From NCBI GenBank assembly GCA_946894095.1, contig OX335651.1, positions 14,964,501 through 15,028,500 of the forward strand: a DNA stretch of 64,000 nt, in the 5' to 3' direction. The stretch is from Incurvaria masculella (Eukaryota > Arthropoda > Insecta > Lepidoptera > Incurvariidae). Made by a program: the position numbers and the translations under genes. The notes beneath the pieces were generated by a model. That model made no database searches. It was not told the DNA's origin and worked only from the letters and a program-made list of their open reading frames with translations. This document shows positions 11,951-22,308 of this stretch, piece after piece. Positions within the stretch are counted from its first letter, which is position 1. Each line of letters opens with the position of its first letter.

Positions 11951-14900
11951 TTATTGGGATGGTAGAGGACATAAACGTACAACAGGTCGCCTGTAGCTAC
12001 CAGTTTTCGTTTTAACTTGAGCGACCCTCACAATGTTGTCTTTGCCAGGGAAGACGTCTTCAATGACACCGAGAGGCCAGTGTAATGGAGGAGCATTGTC
12101 CTCTTTAATGAGAACCATCATTCCCTTTTGTATCGGTTTACCTGGTGTATTCCATTTCTCGCGTGTTTGGAGGGTAGATAAGTACTCCAATCGCCACCGT
12201 TTCCAATACGATTGGAGAAGGTGATCAAGAAGAGCGTATCGGTTCATATTGTCCGGTTGGCAAGCAATACTTTTGGATGGAAGATATTGTAGCGGGGCAC
12301 AGTTGAGGAAATGTGCGGGTGTGAGTGCCGTCTGCTCGGATGGATCTGAGCTGAGAGCGCACAGTGGTCTACTATTTAAGAGGGCCTCAATCTGTACCAA
12401 AACTGTAGTCAACTCTTCGTAAGTTAATATTTGGGTTCCTATAACTTTAAAAAGATGTTGCTTGACCGATTTTATATTACTTTCCCAAATTCCTCCCATA
12501 TGGGGAGCGAGAGGAGGATTTATTTTAAATTCAATCCTGCGGTTTGTCAGCTCGCGTTCTACTTCATCAATATGTGATGAACTATTGAGTAGCGTGTACA
12601 ATTCGTCCAGGTGTCGCTTTGCTCCGATAAAGTTAGAACCTCCATCAGAATAAACGAAGGAGACCGGTCCTCTTCTGGATATGAAACGACGGAAGGCTGC
12701 GAGAAACATTTCAGTAGTCAAATCTGAGACCAGTTCCAAGTGAACAGCTTTTGTCACCAAACATATAAATAGACACAGATAAGCCTTCTGACTTTTAATA
12801 CCGCGTCGGCGAGTCAAAGTAATGTGGAATGGTCCAGCATAATCGACACCCGTGTGACAAAAACTTTTCGCTTCATTGACCCTGCAGTTGGGTAGATTAC
12901 CCATGAGCGGAAAAGTTGGCTTCGGGCGGTTCCGAAAACAAAGGTTACATTTTTGTACCAAATTGCGGACTAAATTACGTCCGCCGAGTATCCAGTACTT
13001 TTGGCGTAAAAGAGAAAGTAGCAAATGAGGACCAGTGTGAAAATTTCTTTCATGGTAATGTATGATGATTAATGCCACAATTCTATCTTTCGATGGTAAG
13101 ACGACAGGATGTTTTTGATCGAAGTCGAGAATTGAATTGCTTAGTCGACCTCCCACTCTTATGACGTCATCGTCCATGAAAGGGTTGAGTTTTACCAGCG
13201 AAGACGGCTTATTATTTTTTATCAATTTTACCTCTTCAGAAAAGTGTACAGTTTGAACACATTTTAATAACACCAATTCAGCCAATTCTAAATCGTGAAC
13301 TGTGATTTTACCTTTGGATACAAGGCGGCGTGAAAAGCGCAAAATATAAACAGTTGTGTTAAGTAGCCTTGACCATGACGATACCCTATTTGCCAGTACT
13401 TGAAGAGGGTGTACCTCAGGGATCGACAAGGGCAATGCGACTAGTTTCGCCTCAGGGATCTCTTGTGAAACCACTGGGCTAAAAGGTTTTACCGGCCACT
13501 GCGAGCGTGGCAAGTTGGCCCAGGATGGACCGCGGAACCAAGTCTCATAATCGAGCTTGTTAGGCGTAGTAGGTCGAGACACGATATCACTGGGGTTTTG
13601 GTCCCCAGGCACGTGAAACCATTGCGAAGCGGGTATGACTTCTTGAATAGAAGCCGTTCTATTGGCAACAAAAGTTTGCCACTTGTGCGGTGATGTACAG
13701 ATCCAGGCAAGAGCAACTTGACTATCACTGAACGCGAAAATCTCACTGATATTGCAGCGCGCACTGACAATATTAACTACTTGTTTGACAAGCTTTGAAA
13801 GTAGGTGCGCGGCACATAGCTCTAAGCGCGCGAGAGATACCTTCTTAAGGGGTGCGATTTTTGATTTTGCACATAATAATGCGGTAAGACCGTTTACATC
13901 GGGTTTAAGAGCAGTTCGTACGTATACATTAGCCCCGTAACACTTTTCGCTTGCGTCACAAAAACACAATAACCAAATAATTGAGCCATCTGTTATGCCT
14001 ATGTGGCGCGGTATTTTTAAGTGCGAAAGAAAATCAATTTCGCTTTTAAATTGCACCCATAATTTATATATAGCGATGGGTGCGTCCTGATCCCAGCCCA
14101 ACTCCAGCTTCCAACACTCCTGAACGAGTAGCTTCATAAAGGCTGTGACCGGCGCAATGAGTCCGAGTGGATCATATAATCGCGCAGCGGTTGAAAGAAT
14201 ATTGCGCTTCGTACATTTTTGATCTTGCGATTTTACCTTAAAAAGGAAATAATCCTCTTTTGGCTTCCATTGCATACCTATTATTTTAGTTTCAGCCTCT
14301 TCGTTGAAATCTATAACCTGCGAGATAGTCTCTGAGCGCGGAATGCAATCCATTAGTTGAGGTGAATTGGATACCCATTTCACGAGATTAAACCCTCCAG
14401 CTTTGAACATGGCAGCGAGCTGACGATACAACTCTTGGGCTTCTGCGACACTTCCTACACTTAGTACTAAGTCGTCCATGTACAACGCTCGAGAAGCCAG
14501 GGATGTTGCTAGCGGAAATCTCTTACCTTCTTCCTCAATCAATTGTTTGATCACTCGCATAGCCAAAAAGGGCGAACTTTTAATACCAAACGGTACGCGA
14601 GAGAATTCGTAGGTATCTACAGGTTCGTTGGAATCGAAACGGAACAAAATGCGTTGAAATGGACGGTGTTCCGGATGAACCATAACTTGAAAATACATCT
14701 TTTCGATGTCTGCGGAAAGTGCGATTGGAAACAAACGCAAATTAATAAGTAAATCAAAAATACTAGTCTGAAGGTTGGGACCTGCATGCAAAATATCGTT
14801 CAGTGACTTACCTGAACTTGTTTTAGAACTCGCATCCAACACAATCCGTATTTTTGAAGTCACTTTATCGGGCCTATGGACAGCCTGGTGCGGAATAACA

Positions 14901-17260
14901 TAATTGTTTTGAACATCTTGCGGATTTTTCACTTTACATAAATATCCTCTATCGATATAATCGCGAATGGCGGTAAAGTATCCATCTTTCAGCTCCGAGT
15001 TTGCGTTCAGTTTACGCTCGAGAGCGAGAAACCTTTTTAAGGCAATTACATTCGAGTTGCCTAAGGCAGACGGGTCATTATTGAATGGCAAGGCGACCAT
15101 GAAGCGACCATCTTTATCTCTGATTGTATTATTCGTAAAGTCGCGTTCACACAGGGCGTCCTCGGGACTGATGTGCTGTTTATTTTCAACACTTTCAAGT
15201 TCCCAAAACCTTTGTACTTGAGTTTCTAGCGTCGGTTCCATCGAGATAAAAAATGAATTATCGGAACGTTGTACTTGCGAGCACATGGCTTTCCCCATAA
15301 CGATATAACCAAGGGTTGTTTCAATAGCAACGGTGCTTGATGATTCATGCATTACCTTTTTAGACCCGAGAATATAGGGAAAGAGTTCTATTCCCAGCAA
15401 ACCATCTATATCAGCTGGTATACAAAAGTCCTCATCAGCGAGGGATAAACCGTGTAAATGTTGTAAATGTTGGTAATTTACAATTGCGTTAGGTAATTGG
15501 TCAGTAATTTTATCAATAACCAACGCCTTTAAATCGTAAGTGCATTGCGAATCAAACTTTGAAGTAATTGTTAACCGAGCGTAACCTTTCACCGGTCGCA
15601 CAGATAAACCAATTCCTCTTACTGAAGCGGGAGAGCGAGACATTTTTAAACCAATGCGCTTTAAGCACGATTCTGTGATAAAATTGCACATTGATCCATT
15701 ATCAATAAGTACTCGTATTTTTTCTTGTTGGCCGTAACTATTTGTTACTAACACCACAGCGGTTGATAATAACATAGTGGTAGACAGATTATAATTAGTT
15801 GCGGTAATCATACTTAGATCGTTTAATTGACTCGAGTGTGACTCGGCCCTAAAAGCGGATGCGTTTTCAGGTAACTGACCTGAAGTTAGCGGAGTTTCAG
15901 GCGCCTGCGCAGAAGCGAAGCCTGCGGAGGAACCTGTGGCGGTGATAGAGGGCGCTGTACGCGCATGCGCGGGAGTTCCACGTGAATATAGCGGCGGATT
16001 AATGGATCGCTCGTTCTGCGCGTGCGCACCGGTCGATTCCATTATTTTTGCGGGATAGCTTGTGCGAGATTGGTTAACATTGTTATCAATATGGAGGGCT
16101 GAGTGATGCCTCCGGTGCGGCTTACCGGCTTTGTGGCATTTGAAGCAAGACAGTTTTGATTTGCAAACATTTGTGGCATGAAACCCCAAACAGTTTTTGC
16201 ATACAGAGTGTTTCTCCACCAACTTGTTCTTATCTTGAACGGATAGTTTTTCGAACGCGTGACAGCGAAATAATGGATGCCTTTCTTCGCCACCACAAAC
16301 GAAGCAACCTGAGTTTTTATGTTCATTCACTAAAAATGAGTGCGTGTTTTGTTTAAATTGCTTTGCGGTAATGTTTGTGGAGGATCTAAAAAGTATTTTT
16401 GATTGTTCTTTCACAAATCTTTCAAGCAACTCGAACTTAGGTATTTCCTCCGTCCTGCTTGCTTGTTCAAAAGAGATAATAGTTTCTTTGTCTAACTTAG
16501 ACAGTGCGAGATGAGTGATAATGAAATCTGTAAGATCATCCAATTTTAGTTGCTTGAGAGCAGCAAATGCGGGGCATAACTTTTCAGAGAAAGCATCGAG
16601 TGCGGCGGGAGAAGCAGTGGAAAATGCTTTGAAATCGAGAATCTGTTTTAGGTACTGCGTAGCCAGGCTACGCTTATCGTTGAACTTTGACACAAGTGCA
16701 TCCCAAATTAACTGATAATTCGTACCAATAGGAGGAATACCTGCGCAAACTGTAAGGGCTCGCCCTGACAGTTTTCCAATGAGAAATTGCACCTTTTCTG
16801 TATTAGACAGTTCCTTGTTTTCGTGAATTAAAGTTTTGAAATTCTCGTAGAAAACATTCCAGTTACTGTCGGTGCCATCGAATGACTTCAATTCCAAGGC
16901 AGGAAGCTTAAGTTTACGAATGCAGCTTGAAATCTTAGTTTCAGTGGCTTGGGGTCGCTCAAGTGACTTGAGTGTGTGTTCAACAGATTTGATATGGCAA
17001 TAAAGGTCGTTGAATGATTCCAATGAATTAAAATCAGGTTTACACTTAGGGTTAGCTGTCAACTTAGCGATGTTTATGTCCTCTACTACCTGACTAAACT
17101 CAGTGCGAGTTTTTTCTAACGAGTGAATAGAGACGAGAAATTTACTTTCATCGCCATGCGACTGAGATACCTTAAGACTAGCATTGTAAATTTTATCAAC
17201 GATTGCAAATAGACTATTTCTTTTTGCTTCAAGAATAGTAACTTGAGCCAATGGTTCCAT
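11951..17260 (-). CDS. gag-pol: BEL/Pao Gag-Pol polyprotein, 1769 aa, intact
   Basis: The frame is uninterrupted from the first ATG (MEPLAQV) to a stop just inside the 3' LTR. Domain order:
- Gag-like DUF1759 region around residues 110-290 (SFDGTDSNWNVFYENF).
- Zinc-knuckle-like Cys/His clusters at 319-333 (CFVCG...C), 354-366 (CKNCLGFHATNVC) and 372-396 (CFKCHKAGKPHRRHH).
- DUF1758-type aspartic protease with D520-N-G.
- Reverse transcriptase at about 770-960 with D851 (SADIEKMYFQV) and YMDD at 927-930.
- RNase H/A17 region at about 1015-1230 with candidate acidic residues D1102, E1147, D1179 and D1225.
- Integrase zinc finger (H1403, H1408, C1438, C1441).
- Integrase core with D1473, D1539 and E1593.
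- Carboxyl DUF5641-like domain to the end (LIKEDNAPPLHWPLG).
The length and order are those of full BEL/Pao elements with fused gag and pol. All catalytic motifs are present. The protease reads D-N-G where D-S/T-G is classical; D-x-GS variants are, as I recall, usual in this group. Confidence 0.97.
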   Translation of the reverse strand: MEPLAQVTILEAKRNSLFAIVDKIYNASLKVSQSHGDESKFLVSIHSLEKTRTEFSQVVEDINIAKLTANPKCKPDFNSLESFNDLYCHIKSVEHTLKSLERPQATETKISSCIRKLKLPALELKSFDGTDSNWNVFYENFKTLIHENKELSNTEKVQFLIGKLSGRALTVCAGIPPIGTNYQLIWDALVSKFNDKRSLATQYLKQILDFKAFSTASPAALDAFSEKLCPAFAALKQLKLDDLTDFIITHLALSKLDKETIISFEQASRTEEIPKFELLERFVKEQSKILFRSSTNITAKQFKQNTHSFLVNEHKNSGCFVCGGEERHPLFRCHAFEKLSVQDKNKLVEKHSVCKNCLGFHATNVCKSKLSCFKCHKAGKPHRRHHSALHIDNNVNQSRTSYPAKIMESTGAHAQNERSINPPLYSRGTPAHARTAPSITATGSSAGFASAQAPETPLTSGQLPENASAFRAESHSSQLNDLSMITATNYNLSTTMLLSTAVVLVTNSYGQQEKIRVLIDNGSMCNFITESCLKRIGLKMSRSPASVRGIGLSVRPVKGYARLTITSKFDSQCTYDLKALVIDKITDQLPNAIVNYQHLQHLHGLSLADEDFCIPADIDGLLGIELFPYILGSKKVMHESSSTVAIETTLGYIVMGKAMCSQVQRSDNSFFISMEPTLETQVQRFWELESVENKQHISPEDALCERDFTNNTIRDKDGRFMVALPFNNDPSALGNSNVIALKRFLALERKLNANSELKDGYFTAIRDYIDRGYLCKVKNPQDVQNNYVIPHQAVHRPDKVTSKIRIVLDASSKTSSGKSLNDILHAGPNLQTSIFDLLINLRLFPIALSADIEKMYFQVMVHPEHRPFQRILFRFDSNEPVDTYEFSRVPFGIKSSPFLAMRVIKQLIEEEGKRFPLATSLASRALYMDDLVLSVGSVAEAQELYRQLAAMFKAGGFNLVKWVSNSPQLMDCIPRSETISQVIDFNEEAETKIIGMQWKPKEDYFLFKVKSQDQKCTKRNILSTAARLYDPLGLIAPVTAFMKLLVQECWKLELGWDQDAPIAIYKLWVQFKSEIDFLSHLKIPRHIGITDGSIIWLLCFCDASEKCYGANVYVRTALKPDVNGLTALLCAKSKIAPLKKVSLARLELCAAHLLSKLVKQVVNIVSARCNISEIFAFSDSQVALAWICTSPHKWQTFVANRTASIQEVIPASQWFHVPGDQNPSDIVSRPTTPNKLDYETWFRGPSWANLPRSQWPVKPFSPVVSQEIPEAKLVALPLSIPEVHPLQVLANRVSSWSRLLNTTVYILRFSRRLVSKGKITVHDLELAELVLLKCVQTVHFSEEVKLIKNNKPSSLVKLNPFMDDDVIRVGGRLSNSILDFDQKHPVVLPSKDRIVALIIIHYHERNFHTGPHLLLSLLRQKYWILGGRNLVRNLVQKCNLCFRNRPKPTFPLMGNLPNCRVNEAKSFCHTGVDYAGPFHITLTRRRGIKSQKAYLCLFICLVTKAVHLELVSDLTTEMFLAAFRRFISRRGPVSFVYSDGGSNFIGAKRHLDELYTLLNSSSHIDEVERELTNRRIEFKINPPLAPHMGGIWESNIKSVKQHLFKVIGTQILTYEELTTVLVQIEALLNSRPLCALSSDPSEQTALTPAHFLNCAPLQYLPSKSIACQPDNMNRYALLDHLLQSYWKRWRLEYLSTLQTREKWNTPGKPIQKGMMVLIKEDNAPPLHWPLGVIEDVFPGKDNIVRVAQVKTKTGSYRRPVVRLCPLPSQ

Positions 17261-17640
17261 ATTGAGGACGAAAGTGAAGTTCGTGCAAACGAAATTTTAA
17301 ATTTGAATTTGAATAACGCGTCACTTCAACTCAAGTTGACGTTTGGTGACGTCGGTGACTATAACTAACGGTTACTCAATATGGCACGAAATGAGACCAA
17401 GATAATGTAGGTAGGTATTGCGATTATGCAATGAGATTTGATTTTAATATGATTAGATCTCACTATATCAATAAAGAAACATATGTATGTTTTAAGAATA
17501 TGAACTAGGCGAAGTGATACTATGATTGATCAAGTATTTACTTTCAGCGATTGCATTTAAATGGACAAATGTTAAATTTTAATATGCTCGAGTAAAGAGG
17601 TACGAGGATTGCGGTAAAGCGGAATAGGATCAATTATCCA

Positions 17641-17654
17641 GGAAAGAAGGACCA
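17641..17654 (-). other. candidate primer-binding site of BEL element
   Basis: On the minus strand TGGTCCTTCTTTCC starts 5 nt after the 5' LTR. TGG is the expected complement of a tRNA CCA end. I cannot say which tRNA would pair. The leader from here to the ATG at 17260 has no other feature I recognise. Confidence 0.45.
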
Positions 17655-17659
17655 AAGAA

Positions 17660-18002
17660 TGATAGCGCCACCGACCTTCGACTAGTTGCAGGGCGCTTCG
17701 ATCTGATAGTCCTCGCACTTTTCTTTATTTGCAGCCTCAGCAGCAGCAGCCTTCAGGCGACCACAGGCGGAGACCTTCCTCGAGCTAGGTCTTCAGGATA
17801 GCGCAGCACTTAAACACTGATGACCTTGAGAGTTTCGGCGGAACAGAATATCGCGAGAGCGCGGTTCGACTTTGCGTATGCGTCGTTCGTTGAGATTCAA
17901 CTGTCAGTTTTGGCGCGGATTTTTGGTAGGAAGAGTGTGGTGGGGGGATAGGTATAGGTTGGTTTGTTTTAGAGCATGTAATTGTTAAGTGCGGCGTAAC
18001 CA
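17660..18002 (-). repeat. BEL 5' LTR
   Basis: 343 bp, TG...CA, no base differences from the other LTR by eye. Transcription of the element would start within it and run towards lower coordinates. It holds the same AATAAA at 17724-17729. Confidence 0.97.
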
Positions 18003-18007
18003 GAAGC

Positions 18008-18874
18008 TCCTGCTATGAAACCCGCTGTCTCCAATTTTCTGTACATGACAGACACAACGTATGTATGTAGTCGCAGATTAATTGTATGGTATGTTTGAGT
18101 AGGAACTGACTTGAAAGCATTTCGGGAGCACACCCGCGCGCGGTGGCATCTCACTTCGTCTCATTTGATTTATTTAAACTTTTGGTTGTCAAACTACACT
18201 ATGTTACGTCAAAAACTGATAGATGCAATGTTTAGACTGCGTGGTGTGGCACACGATGCGCGGCCGACTTCCCTTACGATAATATGCACATTTTGTCCAT
18301 ACGGCGGCGGTACGGTGGAGTGGAACTAGTAGAGTATCTATTCAGGAAAGCGAAAACGAGTTAGTCACAGATGAAAGTGAAACGCCTTCACTTGACGACA
18401 ACGAACATAAAATTTAATGTTTACGTCATCGCACTCTAATTAGAATAATTAGAAAGGGACAACACTAGGGTGACTCGTGGCTGTCATTTCATCTGTAAGC
18501 AAACGTTGACTGACCGGTGAGTCACCGGTGACTCACTGGTGAGAATCTTATGAGTAGACCTACTGATGACATTATTACTTTTCTCTTCTGTGAGTTCGAC
18601 CATACATTTTCGCGCATATGAGTGCCCAAGTATTGATGGGTCCCGCCTCCAGCCGTAACTTTCCGTCGACCTGTGGCAGCTGACCCGTGTCTTATCGCTC
18701 ATTGTCCGACCGACAGTGGATGCCCCCCTCTGACGTCTCACTATGACACCGACGACACGTCGACACCTAGTAGTCAGTATACATGTGAGTTCTGCTGACT
18801 GATTACTCGCTACGAGTAATAGAGGTGTCCAATTTAGATGCAATGAAATGTTTCTCTGATAGAGATCATATCGA
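18008..18874. other. unassigned DNA right of the BEL element
   Basis: I see no recognisable gene. GTGACTCACCGGTGAGTCAC-like short inverted motifs occur near 18515-18540 (ACCGGTGAGTCACCGGTGAC). The 119-codon minus frame at 18484-18843 has no domain I know. Confidence 0.35.
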
Positions 18875-18966
18875 AGCGGCTCTTAGCTCAGGGGCGCGGC
18901 GACTTGCCTTGCATGTCATCATAGGTCATGAGTTTAAATGCACCACATTATCTCTTTCCGAGTTGG

Positions 18967-19742
18967 TTAAGAGCGTCATAAGACCCGATTGCGTTCAGTT
19001 TGATGAGTATGTAAGCATTTTATTAAATTTAAAAATATCACAAGGATTCAAAAATAAAAAAATAGTATGTAAATTTAGGGTCTAGCTATAATAATATAAA
19101 ACTGTAAATCTCTGGTGTTTTTTGTTCTCAAAATAGACAAATATTCAGAAATTTTCATAAAACAAGTTTGAACACCTTTGTCAGCCTCAATGGCCCAGTG
19201 GCGCGACACTTCGGCGATCGCTCTCCGAAGTTAAGCAACGCTGGGTCCGGTCTGGTCTTGGATGGGTGACCATTCGACCGTTGAGAGAGGCTGGCCGTGG
19301 TTCGGATTCCACGTTAAACTGTAGGTCCCCTTCCTTACTTACTAGGCGGTAGGGTTTATCCCGCCCGGGTTGGTACCATCGCATTGGATGAACGATGGTC
19401 GAAGCGGCAATGAAAATTGTCCGTGTTTTCCATCCAGTTCAATGTAGCCGTGCAATATAAGGAAGGTCCTGGCATGGCACCTAGTTCCATGTGGTGTGTT
19501 GGGCTAATACCATGACAAAAGGTGTGGTATTAGCCATCCATGTCCAGTCACATAAAAAAAAAACTATGAGCTTCAGGTATTTACCATTGTAGGTTGCAAA
19601 TATAGCTAAACCATCAATGCATCTTTCATATGTTTGTGAAATTCCTAAATAAGTAGTACATAGTTATTATTTAAAATTATAAAATATAGTTGCACTTGCG
19701 CCCGTATGGGACTGAATGCAATCAGATGTTTTCACGCCTTAG
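18967..19742 (+). mobile_element. TTAA-flanked MITE (family 1), split by a SINE
   Basis: The left end TTAAGAGCGTCATAAGACCC leads to GATTGCGTTCAGTTTGATGA. The right end GAATGCAATCAG, then TTTTCACGCCTTAG, is the inverse type. Internal blocks (TCTGGTG, TGTTCTCAA, CTTTCATAA-like) align in order with the inverse of the copy at 35071-35438. The interruption at 19181-19563 is a 5S-headed SINE. TTAA at the left edge and TTAG at the right fit a TTAA target duplication with one later change, as in piggyBac-type elements. It is non-coding. Confidence 0.8.
19181..19563 (+). mobile_element. 5S-rRNA-headed SINE, near full length
   Basis: The head contains CTCCGAAGTTAAGCAACG and GGTCTTGGATGGGTGACC, the A-box to C-box internal promoter of 5S rRNA. 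Then follows the same body as the tRNA-headed SINEs (GCCCGCCCGGGTTGGTACCA, GGTCCTGGCATGGCACC) and a tail ending TCCAGTCACAT plus ten A. It is nearly identical to the copy at 39328-39711, so it is fairly young. Transcription would be by RNA polymerase III from the internal 5S promoter. It is not a functional 5S gene, because it fuses into unrelated sequence and its 5' and 3' stem halves do not match. Confidence 0.92.
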
Positions 19743-19835
19743 GTGCATTTCGTCAGGAATGCAAGATGTTCACTGTAGGTCCCCTTCCCCACTAGGTGTT
19801 AGGTTTAAGCCCGCCCATTGCATAGGATGAAAATA

Positions 19836-22308
19836 TATACGCGTCAATTCCATGGATAGACAGATGTGATCAAATTTCGTCTTAACGAATATTATTTTTA
19901 CTCATCATAAATTACTACTCCTACCTACCGGACATCTACATAAAGTCATCGTTCCATCAATGGAAGTTTTCCAGCTGACGTTTGAGAATTAATTAAATTC
20001 TTGAGTAGACCTTGACGAAAACGTACACATGGAATGTATGTACTTATATATAGATAGTGTAGAGATAGATTGACAGAATCTTTGCATCACCGTGTGCTGT
20101 AAGGTTTGGACTCGTCGTTTGAGTAATACGGGGAGAGAATACAATAGGAAATTAAAAATGTCCCAGATCCATAAAGTCCTAGCACAAAATTCACAGGTCA
20201 AAAAGTTCTTAGCCAAGATGCCTTTTTTGTTTCGACTTTTGTTTCCGGTTTTCAATATATTTTCACCTGGAGTTTGCAACGCAATAATAATGTATTTTTT
20301 CTCTTTTGTCATGTTTTGTTGTTGAACATGAATGATATTAGTAGGGTATAGAATAAATGTATATAGAATTCCCATTTTCACCAAAACGGTGTTCTTGACT
20401 CTCAAAGTATTATGCATATATTTTTTTAATGTAATACTTACATAGTATAAAAAACATTTTGGGTAGTATGACTTTACGTGTAGATACTTTATAAAGTTTA
20501 AGTAAAGTTTATATTTTAATGTGTGCACGTAGAATTAATGGAATAAATTTAGGGTTCTAATCACAAATCAAAAGTAAAAAAAATTCGACAATCTTTGTCA
20601 CCTTGATGGATAGTGCGGCTTAATCGAATTCGAGTAGAGGCGGCAAGAAAGATTAAACGCTTATGAGTGTAAGCGAGATGGGTGCTAGATCGCGTCACAT
20701 GCGCGTGCGACGTTGCCGCTCTGCTTACTGCGATGCTGCGCTGAGCCGTGGCGATTGCGCATTCATATTGTGGACATGGCATGTCATTATCCTTTACAAA
20801 CTCGGCTGGCTGGTCTCACATCTTACATAATTCATACCAAATTGTATATCAGAAGATACCTGAGTATCAAGATAGGTAAGTTCATTGAATTAAATCACAG
20901 GGTATGGATTGTCTGGCGCGCGAACCAGCAGTCGACCGGGTGGTGCTTTGTGAGGTAAAAATGTAATTTCTATATCCTTGACTTCCAGTGCCCATTGGAT
21001 ATTAACGATAAATTTGCAACCATTTTTCATTGCATAACCATTTATCTAATCTAAAAAATGTTATGAATCTAATCTTACGTAGGTATGTTATCTCCAATAA
21101 CCTTGCGCAAATACATGCGCAATAGAGCAATCTGCAGGTTCAGGATACAGATGACTTAGAAACCGGCACAGACCAGACCCAAGTTGCACACAACATTGTA
21201 GCATACAATAAGTTTTTTTTTTTTTTAAACCGATATGGGTGGTGGTGGATACAACATACAACAAACAAAAATACAAAATACGAAAGTTCACGCAAGGTAA
21301 ATCATGGAAACCTTTTGAAAGGGCAAATTGCTACGCTACCAATATTGTTTTGACGATATGAATAAAGTGATGATTTCAGATTCAATTTCAGATATTTTAT
21401 TCATCATAAAGCACACACATGCTATCTATTTCAGGACGCTCCGCAATGACTCGAATCCTTTCATTTTCTTCTTTTGAATTATGTTGTCAACCGCATTGGT
21501 TTTAAAGATTTTCATTGTTTGTTTGTGTATCTTATGATAAACACATCTCACTTTATTCCTGCAGTTGTTAGAACTTCACTATGTTTCCGATATGTTGTCA
21601 AGGTTCATCGAAGAGTGTTGCCAGTAAAAACTCAATCTGCCCGAAGCGTGCATTAGCAGTTACGTTTGATGTCACGATTAGCTGACAAGATCGCGATCAC
21701 TTGGCGACATTTTATTGAGACAACAGACCATGTTATATCCCAGCAGGACGTTGGCGTAATCGAATTAACTCTATTATTTCGATTGATGATGTCAACTCCC
21801 GCTGCTTTATTATTATCTCCGTTTCTGGGACATTCTGGCCGATTTCCTGGTAATTGTATGAGGAAAGCATTGCTGTTGCAGATGTATTCAATTTGTAATG
21901 ACATTATTGGTGTGAGGTGTTTTTGCATTGAAACATTGCGTAACTTTCAAACCCCCTTCCATGCTCACTAACAAGAAGTTAAAGTTATTTAATAAGTTAC
22001 CATAATATCTTTAGTATAGGATACTAATTTTCATTTGCATATAAATGAACATTGCTTTCAGAATCACTAAATGGGGAATACAAAATTATCAGAATTTGAA
22101 AGGTCCCACACTATCTCGTATATTATATTTTATTGCAATCATATTAGTTAAACATGTCAGTTTTTTGTTGAATACGAAATCGACGTTAGTGCGCACATTT
22201 GCTGCTGAGTTAGTATTGTTGGTGCTATTTTAAGTATATTTTTTGTGTCGATTAATTTTGCTATCCATTGATGTGTTTTTGGCTCATCATTTGTTATTTT
22301 CTTTCCAG
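19836..22308. other. long unassigned stretch
   Basis: AT-rich with no gene I can support. The 179-codon minus frame at 19989-20528 is rich in Y, K, I and F, as expected of chance translation of AT-rich DNA. The 101-codon plus frame at 21666-21971 has no known domain and overlaps an equally long frame on the other strand. Confidence 0.4.

Larger units (their letters stand above)
11472..18007 (-). mobile_element. complete BEL/Pao LTR retrotransposon
   Basis: The element proper is 11477-18002 (6526 bp) and is transcribed from the minus strand. It has direct LTRs at both ends that start TG and end CA, an intact gag-pol frame, a polypurine tract and a candidate primer site. The 5-bp sequence GAAGC directly precedes the left LTR (11472-11476) and directly follows the right LTR (18003-18007), which is the expected target-site duplication. 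The two LTRs show no difference by eye over 343 bp, so the insertion is young. There is no env-like frame. BEL/Pao elements move by a cytoplasmic particle in which RNA is copied to DNA, then integrated by the encoded DDE integrase. Confidence 0.97.
18875..19835 (+). mobile_element. tRNA-headed SINE split by a MITE
   Basis: The 5' part is at 18875-18966: GCGGCTCTTAGCTCAGGGGC as A-box region, GTCATGAGTTTAAATGC as B-box region, then CTCTTTCCGAGTTGG. The same SINE resumes at 19743 with GTGCATTTCGTCAGGAATGC, GTAGGTCCCCTTCCCC and AAGCCCGCCC, and fades near 19835. In unbroken copies these two halves are adjacent (GAGTTGGATAAGTGCATTTC). The 3' third of the SINE is missing. Confidence 0.8.

Noticed and set aside
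19200..19320. 5S rRNA gene
   Set aside because: Only the internal control region matches. It fuses into SINE body and occurs in several dispersed copies, so it is a SINE head.
19989..20528. 179-codon minus frame
   Set aside because: Residue use (K, Y, I, F, N) follows AT-rich DNA. No domain, and an overlapping opposite frame exists.
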